Below, one piece after another: positions 55,655-64,000 of a DNA stretch of 64,000 bases (positions within the stretch are counted from its first letter, which is position 1; each line of letters begins with the position of its first letter). The notes under the pieces were generated by a model, which ran no database searches, was not told the origin of the DNA, and worked only from the letters and a program-made list of their open reading frames with translations. The position numbers were made by a program, and so were the translations under genes. Source of the stretch: Megascapheus bottae (Eukaryota > Chordata > Mammalia > Rodentia > Geomyidae); NCBI GenBank assembly GCA_024803745.1, contig JANJXV010000020.1:20872777-20936776 (forward strand), written 5' to 3'.

Positions 55655-56580
55655 TCTGCAAATGATTGTCTACTTGGCTTACCCAATTCCTTTGCATAAA
55701 ATACCCTCCTCTAAGAGTCCTCCCTTCCAAAGAGCATTTGTGCCCCATAAGCTTTCAGCTGAACTACTCAAGCACAACAATCACTGACAACCCAAAATTG
55801 TCCTGGGATAATCACCATCAAGGTGATTATCCTTTTGACCCAGTGCTTGGGTCAAAAGCAGCCCATGGAATTCAGCCTGAAGTCCTGAAAGCTGTTCTAG
55901 CACAATCAGCAGTCCTTCCATTCTCAGGGAAGAACTTCTTGACTGACTAGGGAATTTCCTTAATGATCAGTCCTTCTGTCTTTTGGGATCTAGTCATTTG
56001 TCCATACTATTTAACTGCCAAAACAATGGGATTCCTTCTTGTGGCCCAAGCAGGGAAACCTGGAGGGAACACTTGTTACTGTCATTTACATATCATTACA
56101 GAACACCACCTGGGAAAAAAGCAAGATGCTCTGCAGGGAATGTGACAATCAGGAAAGATCCTGTGGCAAATCCCAGTCTTGTCCAATGTTCTCTTGGTAC
56201 CACCAAGTTCCTTTACTTTCTCTGGGCTGAGCACAGTTCTGAGAGCCCCACAGCACTTTGTGTTCTGTTCAGTGCTCTCCCTCCAATACACAGATGATCT
56301 TAGGTGCAAGGGCAGTTTTCATAAGTCATGTCAGTCTATTAACCTTTAGAATATTGGCATTTTCCAGTTGTACAGGTAAATAAATCTTATAAGAACTAAA
56401 GACAGACAATCCCCAGTATGTAGCTCAGAGTGGAGCACTCGAAGGCATCTGGCCTGGCTTAGAAAGGGCAACTGCCTCCACATTCCCTTAATGTGCCTCT
56501 CAGTGGGCATTAGCTGAAAAAGCATACGCTTTCTGCCTTTCTCCTCAGTGCAGAAACGTACAGGGAACAGGATCAATAGT
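55655..56580. other. Unassigned, more GC-rich tract with twin hairpins
   Basis: About 900 bases of lower AT content. It holds several overlapping short frames: 55666-55950 (94 codons), 55983-56297 (104 codons) and minus-strand 56346-56576. None contains a domain that I recognise, and no initiation or splice context singles one out. It may be an old repeat I cannot name or a single-copy relic. The hairpins at 55806-55858 are listed separately. Confidence 0.45.
55806..55858. repeat. Two adjacent perfect hairpins
   Basis: Hairpin 1: GGATAATCACC (55806-55816), 5-base loop, GGTGATTATCC (55822-55832). Hairpin 2: CTTTTGACCCA (55832-55842), 5-base loop, TGGGTCAAAAG (55848-55858). Both have 11-bp perfect arms and 5-base loops, and they share one base at 55832. 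Confidence 0.95.
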
Positions 56581-56711
56581 GTGCAATTAGCAAGTAATCA
56601 CTCAGTATTTGCTGTAGGTAATTTTTCTATTAAGGAGGGAAAATGGGAATTATATAGTGATCCTCCAAAATTAAAAAGGAGAGAAAAAGAGAGACATAAA
56701 AGGAAGAAATA

Positions 56712-57335
56712 ATGGAACCTACACAGATGTCCCTCAGTTGATGAATGGATCAACAAGTTGTGGTATTTATACACAATGGAATTCTATGCTGCTGTCAGAA
56801 AGAATGACATTGCCCCATTTGTAAGGAAATGGAAAGACTTAGAAAAAATCATATTAAGTGAAGTAAGCCAGACTCAAAGGAACTTAGGCTCAATGGTTTC
56901 CCACATTTCTCATAATCAGTAGAAACCTTGGGCTCTACTAGCAGAGATTCACAACAGAATAAAACCTGGATACATAAGGCCATATAGAATGATGCTAAAT
57001 GAAAGAACCTCAGGATATAGAAACAAAAGCCATATAATGAGTGATTGTTTTTCTTAATGTACTATGTTATCTCTCATCTCTTTTGCTGTCCCTTGGTTAT
57101 CTCATATTGTTACAGTATTTCACCTGGTTATGTGATATATTTTATATATGCGTATTTGGTTATTTGAATTTGGATAGGGAAGGGAGGAAAACAAGATGAG
57201 GGGTGGGGGAGGGGGGGTGGAGGGAAATAGGGACCAAGACATGAGAAAGGGTATCAATGTATATGAAGTAATGCACCTTGTATCTGGTGAATATAATGTA
57301 ACCCTTCTATTAATTACAATAAAAATATGTGAAAG
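56712..57335 (+). mobile_element. 5'-truncated LINE-1, ORF2 end and 3' UTR
   Basis: It starts within the ORF2 C-terminal code ('atgtccctcagttgatgaat', 'gaattctatgctgctgtcag') and runs through the full 3' UTR, including a G-rich tract at 57197-57225, to 'caataaaaatatgtgaaaga'. A perfect 13-bp TSD, AAAGGAAGAAATA, lies at 56699-56711 and 57336-57348. Confidence 0.94.
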
Positions 57336-57348
57336 AAAGGAAGAAATA

Positions 57349-57695
57349 AAAGCACACTTGATTTGCTTACTTAGCTTTAATGAAGCCTATGATTTCTATA
57401 AGAAATTTGGAAGAAGGCTTTCATGAAATGGTTGTTTATGAACATTTGAAGATAAAACTTGATAAACATCATCTGATTCATAAAATAAGGTGTTGAAATG
57501 GACCTTTGAGGCCCTTTATTGTCATTAATCTCCATTTGAGAAACAAATGGAACTTTGGGAGGCAATTAGCTAGGAGACCTCCCACAAGCATAGATTCTTT
57601 TGAAATGAACAAATGATTTGCTCTCTCTCTGGATAGAAAACCTCTATTTAGAGACTCTCTAGATTCCTGAACATGTGTTTCTCTTTCTTTTCATC
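57349..57695. other. Unassigned sequence
   Basis: Nothing recognised. Confidence 0.45.
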
Positions 57696-57696
57696 G

Positions 57697-57716
57697 TTGG
57701 TGGTGGTGGTGGTGGT
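57697..57716. repeat. (GGT)n microsatellite
   Basis: Six GGT units at the 3' tail position of the antisense SINE that follows. Confidence 0.9.
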
Positions 57717-57905
57717 TTTGAGTCTCGAACTCAGGGCTAGGGCTAGTACTCTATCACATTGCGCCACGGGGCTACTTCTGGTTTTCTGGTAGTTAATTGA
57801 AGATGAGAGCTTCGCACACTTTCCTGCTGAGGCTGACTTGGAATGTCAATTCTCAGGTATGAGCCTCCTCACACCTAGATTACAGGCGTTAGCCCTGGAC
57901 TGAGG
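57717..57905 (-). repeat. B1-like/Geo dimeric SINE, diverged
   Basis: 'tctcgaactcagggctaggg', 'agttaattgaagatgagagc' and 'cctagattacaggcgttagc' mark the right monomer, link and left monomer on the minus strand. Confidence 0.8.
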
Positions 57906-58296
57906 CTTCCATATTTTCATGTCTGCTATTCAGCCCATTTATGTAAAAAAAAAAGTACTATAAACTACTAATATAGTTAAAATAGTTCACAGGTAATGGA
58001 AGGACAATTAAAGAGAGAAAGACAAACAAGAAAAGATACTGTAAAATCAGAGGAAATCAAAATACAAGAAGGTTGGACAAGGAGAATTATTCCATTTACG
58101 TAAGAACCACCTTTATATCCTTTTCATACTTTACCTGACAAGAAATATCCTCAGGTGAAAAGGTGAGGTGTGGTTTTTACTTCCTTCCTTAAGCTCAATT
58201 TATGAGAAGAGGGGTGTTTGAAAGGGGGATATTCAACATTATTGCTTTGATTCAGAACCCCATCGTGTACTCATAGGATCATTAAAACCCTTGATT
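57906..58296. other. Unassigned sequence
   Basis: Nothing recognised. Confidence 0.45.
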
Positions 58297-58500
58297 AGCC
58301 AGGCACTAGTGCCTCATACTTGTAATCATAGCGGAGATCTAAGGATCATGGTTTGAAGCCAGCTCAGGCAGAAAAATCCCTGTGAGATTCTTATCTGCAA
58401 CAAACTACTCAAAAACTGAAAGAGGCTCAGGCCCTGAATTCAGACCTGAACAGACAAACAAAAAGACAAGCCCCACAACTGACAAAAAAAAAGGAAAAGG
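58297..58500 (+). repeat. B1-like/Geo dimeric SINE, deleted right monomer
   Basis: 'ccaggcactagtgcctcata', 'gatctaaggatcatggtttg' and 'tgtgagattcttatctgcaa'. The right monomer is shortened and rearranged but ends in the standard 'aagccccacaactgac' plus A tail. Confidence 0.8.
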
Positions 58501-58533
58501 CCATTGATAATAACAACTTTTCTTGAGTAAAGT

Positions 58534-58577
58534 GTATGCATTGGTATTTGTTCCAGTATGCACTGGTATTTGTTCCA
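58534..58577. repeat. 22-bp tandem duplication
   Basis: Units 58534-58555 and 58556-58577 differ at one position (T/C at unit base 8). Each ends 'ggtatttgttcca'. Confidence 0.93.
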
Positions 58578-59324
58578 GTAACAGAAACAAATTTAACTCA
58601 AACTTCCCTCCACTGAGAGGTAGCCACAAAAACTAAAATCCATGCCTAGCATTCCTTTTAATTTTCTTAAATATCAAAATTTGACTCATACAGTTGTTTA
58701 GTATGCCAGGCGTAATGTTATAGGAGTCAGAGATGAATTATTAATCAAATTCTGAAAAAAATCATAATTACATATTTATAAAAGTAATCTCTATCTTTGG
58801 TTCTACACTTGCAGAAGAAAAAAGACAGCTGAGTCTCTGCTGGAAGGCCCCAGCTGCCAGCCTTTTCATTTCAGCCAAGAAACAATGGCAGATGTGCTGT
58901 CTTTAAAATATGCTTAAAATGCACATTTAAAAAATACTTTAATGTTGCTAAAAATTAAATGAGGAAGTATTAATAAACTATGGTGTCACTGACATGAATC
59001 TGTCAATACAAACCAATGGCTATTCATCCAGGGAAAGAAAGAAACATTCATTTCTGCTGATGGCTCTGGTTCAAAGCTCTTATGGGATGCCTTTTACTTC
59101 CCACTTAAGGCATTAAGGCAAGACAAATCATGCTTCCATCAGAGGAGGTAATACTTTCTTAATATTCTGTCACCTTCCATTTGAGGATGATCTCCATTCA
59201 CGTCATTACTCTCTCCTTACATTCAGTGCATGAGCCACAGTTACCTATGGAATGCCTTTCTTATATCAAGGCAAAACAACAACAATAACATATTGGAAGT
59301 GCATTTGCTTTCAATTATTTTGAC
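58578..59324. other. Unassigned sequence
   Basis: Nothing recognised. Confidence 0.45.
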
Positions 59325-59497
59325 CTTTTTTTCTTTATTTTTAAAATGTTTTTATTTTCTTTAAGTAGTTGGCAAAAGAATTGCCCTTCAACAAAGAAGT
59401 TTTCTAATACAGTACCTTCGATCAATATCACCCCATCAACATTTTTACCCCAGCCCTTTCCTCACTTTTCTTGATTTTTAGGTTATGTACTAAAAAT

Positions 59498-59747
59498 GTG
59501 GGGGGGGTTTGGGGGTGGGGGGGGTGGGAAGGTGGTTGTGGGGTTTAAACTCTGGGTCTGGGCGCTGTCCCTGAGCAACTCAGCTCAAGGCTAGCACTCT
59601 ACCACTTGAGCCACAGCACCACTTCTGATTTTCTGGTGGAGATAAGAGTCTCACAGCCTTTTGTGCTGGGGATGGCTCTGAACCACGATCCTCAGCTCTC
59701 AGCCTCCTGAGTAGCTACGATTACAGGCTTGAGCCACCAGTACTGGC
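59498..59747 (-). repeat. B1-like/Geo SINE with C-rich (G4-forming) tail
   Basis: The body reads 'gagcaactcagctcaaggct', 'accacttgagccacagcacc' and 'tgagtagctacgattacagg' on the plus strand. The tail is G-rich on the plus strand (59500-59528). Probable TSD: ATGTACTAAAAAT at 59485-59497 and ATGTACCAAAATT at 59748-59760. Confidence 0.9.
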
Positions 59748-60183
59748 ATGTACCAAAATTTTTATCCATTTAACAAAGTAATTTACTTGTACAATAAATC
59801 TTGATCAGTGTCATCCCTTCAACATCTTCACTCCCCTCCTTCCACCCCTTCCCTTATTTTTCCCAGTTTTGTAGCATATACATACAATTCATCTTGCCTG
59901 CACTTTCCCCCTTCCTCCTTCATTCTTTTTCCTCTCTCCCTTTCCCCTGGCTACTCCAACCATCTGCTAGTACCCATTCCCTGGCACTTATTTGGTTGAA
60001 CTTTAACTTAGTCTTTCTAAAGAATTATACTATTTGAGCTCTCCATAGAGTTTAATATATTTCCATGTATTCACTCGGGAGTCACCCAGTGTATTTATTT
60101 CCAGGTTTATAGGCACAGTCTAGCTCTCACAAATGAAGGGAAAACTGCCATCTGTGTTTCTCTGAGTCTAGCTTACTTCTTTT

Positions 60184-60379
60184 TTTTTTTTTTTTGCCAG
60201 TCCTGGGCTTGAGCTCAGGGCTTGAGCACTGTCCTTGGACTTTCTCAAGGCTAGAGCTCTACCACTTGAGCCTCAGCACCACTTCCGGCTTTTTCTATAT
60301 ATATGTGGTACCGAGGAATCGAACCCGGGTCTTCGTGCATGCTAGGCAAGCACTTTAACCACTAGGCCAAATTCTGGGC
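60184..60379 (-). repeat. IDL-Geo SINE, youngest-looking copy
   Basis: A full-length dimer with intact-looking box B ('ggaatcgaacccgggtcttc' on the plus strand) and box A side ('actttaaccactaggccaaa'), and a long uninterrupted A tail. A perfect 16-bp TSD, CTAGCTTACTTCTTTT, lies at 60168-60183 and 60380-60395. It is inserted in the old antisense L1. Confidence 0.96.
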
Positions 60380-60480
60380 CTAGCTTACTTCTTTTAATTT
60401 AATTTTTCCCAAGTGTTTCATTTCCTTATGAATGGTATAATGCAATTGAGTTTTTTTATAATCAGACATCTCCTTTTTGG

Positions 60481-62257
60481 AAGCGTTTCTTTTAAATTTG
60501 GAGAGTATTTTCCCTCCCCCTCTTACAACAGATCAGATAAAAATTATTTTGATTCCATAGTGATCCGTGTCTCTCACATCCTACCCTGTGTTTGCAACCG
60601 CTGGTGGTTTGCATTGCTCTGAAAATGAATCTTATCCTTGCAAAATAATTTCAGAAGCATTTTTCCTAGGATGATTTTCTTGCTTCTGTCTTTCTACAGC
60701 CATGGTGACACACATAAAACACCTTTCCTAAACTTAAGTTTATGGAAAATCTGTTTACTATATTGTAAAATACATACAGGCTTTTCCATGTGGACCTTTC
60801 ATGTCAGTTTCTGTCACAATCGAACCCATGGTAATCAGTGTTTGTCTTAAGACATCAGAGAAAATAGAAACTTGAGGTTAAGGCTATTGTTTGAGGGAAC
60901 TCTACAAACTGTAGTCTATATTACATCCGTGGCTAGCATTAGCAGACACTTGCATAATGGAACTCCTGATGCTTATCTAAACAATTTTATAAGTTGGATA
61001 ATAACCTCCACAACATTTGTGCAGGCCAACATGTATATTATACTGCTATCAGTCAGAATAGGCCTCCTACACTACACCAAGGTTATGGTTAGTATTTAAG
61101 AAACATCTCCAATAAGCATTCTTCTGGAGACCTTGCTCCATTTTCTGATAGAGTCACACTAAAAAAGGTGGCAGCAAAACGCTCTTTTGTGAGTTAGATT
61201 TATTACAGGGCGTTTGATTCGTATTATTTCACACTATTATTAAGACTTTCCTAAGAACAAATTAAGATGATTTATACACTATTTACTTATGACACCAACC
61301 ATCTAGTAAGAGTACCATTTGATACTTCATTTAGAAAAGCAATAACTTCATAAAGGCTGACACTTATTCTTCATCTCTACAGAATCGTCCATGTAATTAC
61401 TACCCAGAAACCATATCTGTAAACTGGAACATGAAGAAGCCTTTCTTCTTTAAAATACTTCACCTTGGGGAAGTATTCTCCTGTTCTAACTTCCATTGGG
61501 GTTGTCTAGAAATACTGAATATGTATGAAATCACTGGAAAAGGATTTTAAAGAAATGTTTATAAAAGCATAAATTCCAGTGGTTTTGGTATATATGGACA
61601 ATAAACATAGTATCTAAATATAAAACAGGTTATGAGTAAAGAAATAAACTTTGACAACATAGTAAAATATTAACTTACTATATGACTATATGAAATAACA
61701 CATTTCATAATAACAGTATGTTTAGTCAAGCATAATATTTTGCATATCCTATAAGCATAGCCACATTCTTTCAGGATTTTTTTCTTCATTATTTTTCTCT
61801 ACTTAGTAAGGTTTGGAAACAGTTAAATCCCTACTGGGACAATACTATATTGTTGAAAAATGAATACATCATATTATATAAGCTTAGAATATATGGTAGA
61901 ACTGAAAATACAGGCTACCATACATTTTCAAAATCTTCAGTGAGGTGTGGGGAAGCATTTTTTTAGCAATAATAGCCAATACACAAAAAAGGGTATGGGT
62001 TACAAGAGACATGTAGAGTTAATTTTCAATGTAGTGTCTAGTGAGTCCTACTGCTCCATTCGTTCACGCTCTGTCCCTCCATTCTGTGCACCCTTTGCCC
62101 TCTCCAAAACAGATAAATAAATGAAAAAAAAGGAAAATAGGCACAGCAACAAAGAAAAAAGTCCTTGTTTCCACTAAATAGTACTTCATATGATCAGACA
62201 CACATTGGTATTGCCCCTTGTGTTCCTCTCCTAAGAATATCCTCCTTGGTCTCATGG
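60481..62257. other. Unassigned AT-rich sequence
   Basis: No gene or recognised repeat. Short frames at 60413-61099 show no motif. Confidence 0.5.
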
Positions 62258-62635
62258 ATGGGGTTGGAAAGGAAAAACAGAGAAAACAAGGAAAGGGATG
62301 ACATTGTTAAAAAAAAAAAAGAAATGTACTCAGGCCAGTCACGGTGACTCATATCTGTAATTGTAGCTACTCAGGAGGCTGAGGTCTGAGGATCGCAGTT
62401 CAAAGCCAGCACCTGCTCTAAATTTCATGTGACTCTTATCTCCATTTAACCACTAGAAAACCAGAAGTATCACTGCAGCTCAAGGGGTAGGGCAGTAGCC
62501 TTGAGCTGAAGAGCTCAGGGACAAAGAGCAGGCCCAGAGTTCAAGTCCCACAATGGACAAAAAAAAATGTACTTTTTAACCCCTTGTACAACACCTTCAC
62601 AATAACAATTTAAAATGTATTAAAAAAAGAGTCAT
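62258..62635 (+). mobile_element. LINE-1 3' tail split by a SINE
   Basis: 'gaaagggatgacattgttaa' and 'gaaatgtact' before the SINE, and 'taaccccttgtacaacacct' with 'tcacaataacaatttaaaat' after it, together give the 3' UTR end of the 15766-15900 subtype. The 5' end lies near a short G-rich stretch. Confidence 0.7.
62334..62565 (+). repeat. B1-like/Geo SINE nested in an L1 tail
   Basis: 'gccagtcacggtgactcata', 'aggaggctgaggtctgagga', 'gctgaagagctcagggacaa' and 'gttcaagtcccacaatggac', then A tail. The flanking 'aaatgtact' on both sides is a 9-bp TSD. Confidence 0.92.
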
Positions 62636-62974
62636 ATAAACTCTCAAGTGTTCACAATATACTATTTCTATTAAGATTTCGGAATAAACAATGATTTAAC
62701 TTGGAGGTATTAATTTTATACATAGATGCTTCTCAGATTAGGTAACTAGGTAGGATTCAAAATGATTATCAACAGGAACTTATTTAACAATAGTCAATGG
62801 TAACCTGCAATCACCAAAAGATAGCATAGCATTGTTAGCATAACTTAGAGAGAAAATCTAAACACAAAAGCCAGGTATGAAGATGAAACATCCCATAATT
62901 TTCCAACAGATTAAATACTAGACTTTCATTCTTTTGGAGTTTTTTTGGTCTGGATATCTTTTTGTTAATTAAAT
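62636..62974. other. Unassigned AT-rich sequence
   Basis: Nothing recognised. Confidence 0.45.
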
Positions 62975-63130
62975 AATTTATTAACATTGATTTTTACATC
63001 ATATTTCAAATGTCATGTTTAACAAATAAGTATTCAAGAAGAGAATCTCTATACAATCACTGGCACTTAGTTTTTAGAACATAATCAAAATTAGGCTAAG
63101 GGTTTGTATATCATAGATACATATTAAACT
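62975..63130. repeat. Unassigned repeat, copy 2 of 2
   Basis: Matches 33298-33455: 'attgatttttacatcatatt', 'tcaaatgtcatgtttaacaa', 'agtattcaagaagagaatct' and 'caatcactggcac'. The family is not identified. Confidence 0.7.
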
Positions 63131-64000
63131 TTCATTACAGACTTATTTCTCCTTCATGTTCACTTAAAATTAAACACATCACATACTTATTGTTAAGTTC
63201 TGAGTAGTGAAATGTTGATAGATCAGTATATTAATTTTACTTAAATGATCTAATTATCTGTCATTTGTATTTCACAAAATGGAAAGAGAATTTAATTTAA
63301 TGTTTCACCAGATTAACCACTGATCTAGATGCTTTTATATGCTCGTAATTTTGATAATATTTGCTCACAGAGAGCAAACATAAAGCTTGTCCTTGTAGGG
63401 TCTATAAACTCAAATATATGAATAATCAACAGATTATAACTGGGATGTAGCTTCACAAATCCTCAGCATGTAAAACTGAACAGAGAAAATAAATAAATCA
63501 CAGTAGCCCAAATCAAACTAAGAAAATCTGTGTTCTCACTGTGAGTTTTATATTAAATTCCTCAAGGTCACTTGACTTAACCTGAGGCTTCCCAGATTGT
63601 CTTTATGACGACTGACTACAAAGTTCCTTGACTTTTTAGGCAAAGCTGCTTGCTGCTGCCGCCCTTTATATGAGAACATCAAGTTGAGTTGGAGTTAATA
63701 TATTCCCTTTGTGAAATAGAAAATGGCTTGACTGTCCTGCTCAGGAGAAAAAAGACAACTCATTGACAATTCTATTTGGAAGAAAATCTTCTTTCATATT
63801 TTCTACACCAAACAGCCTTATTTCTGATATTCTTGCCAGAGCTTTCATGTTCTACATTTGGGTTATAAAACAGAATTACTGCTACCAAAAGAACCCCCCC
63901 TTTCTTTATCTATATATATGCACACACATATATACATGCACCTATTTATATATACATGTATATCCCATTTATATATCTAATATTTTGTAATATTAGAAAA
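63131..64000. other. Unassigned sequence with TA-rich end
   Basis: No gene or recognised repeat up to about 63890. TA/CA-rich low-complexity sequence then runs to about 63990. Confidence 0.5.

Larger units (their letters stand above)
59325..60480 (-). repeat. Older LINE-1 3' UTR, broken by two SINEs
   Basis: 'caaagaagttttctaataca' and 'cgatcaatatcaccccatca' in the left part. The same module recurs after the first SINE as 'caaagtaatttacttgtaca' and 'tgatcagtgtcatcccttca'. C/T-rich text follows, then 'tgagtctagcttacttct' and 'catttccttatgaatggtat', typical of an antisense L1 near the end of ORF2. No open frame. Confidence 0.65.

Overview
This window is non-coding mammalian DNA, AT-rich and dominated by retrotransposons. 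I find no protein-coding gene, exon, CpG island, structural RNA gene or CRISPR array. The open reading frames are short. The only ones I can assign are decayed pieces of LINE-1 ORF2; the rest run through repeats or unassigned sequence.

Organism. The best clue is a dimeric SINE present in about thirteen copies. It has a tRNA-like left half (A box near 'tggcctagtggtagagtgc', B box near 'gggttcgattcc') and a right half that begins near 'ggaagtggtgctgtggctca'. This matches what I know of IDL-Geo, a SINE described as restricted to geomyoid rodents (pocket gophers, pocket mice, kangaroo rats). A second abundant SINE joins a 7SL-derived, B1-like left half to the same kind of right half. The window is therefore most likely from a geomyoid rodent, perhaps a pocket mouse. 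The species call is inference from memory of the consensus and was not checked by a search.

Layout. 1-13.7 kb: unassigned AT-rich sequence with scattered SINEs, MIR pieces, microsatellites and two L1 3' ends. 13.7-19.7 kb: a complete short L1 with a 16-bp target-site duplication (TSD), more SINEs, and an ancient L1 ORF2 copy split by a SINE. 19.7-26 kb: L1 3' UTR pieces, a MER5A-like DNA transposon, and two diverged copies of one ~390-bp block, one of them split by a young antisense L1. 26-31 kb: a ~2.5-kb L1 3' half with a SINE inside. 31-43.5 kb: mostly unassigned, with two MIRs, a B1 relic, three short L1 inserts and two SINEs. 43.5-46 kb: a head-to-tail pile of four L1 3' ends. 46-52 kb: two MaLR-type LTR relics, SINEs, small duplications and a copied 33-bp patch. 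52-64 kb: an old L1 3' end, SINEs, an unassigned more GC-rich stretch carrying two perfect adjacent hairpins, an antisense L1 broken by two SINEs, and an L1 tail split by a SINE.

How the parts fit together. The L1 lineage evidently supplied the machinery that moved the SINEs, since many SINE and L1 inserts carry the A-rich tails and TSDs of L1-type target-primed insertion. Nesting gives relative ages: ancient L1, MIR, MER5 and MaLR are oldest, then B1-type dimers and ORF2-bearing L1s, then IDL-Geo and the short L1 tails. I did not find a novel functional system. The points most worth checking are the clustering of L1 truncations at a G-rich tract, the 3' module shared by two SINE families, the copied 33-bp patch, the twin hairpins, and two unassigned repeat pairs.
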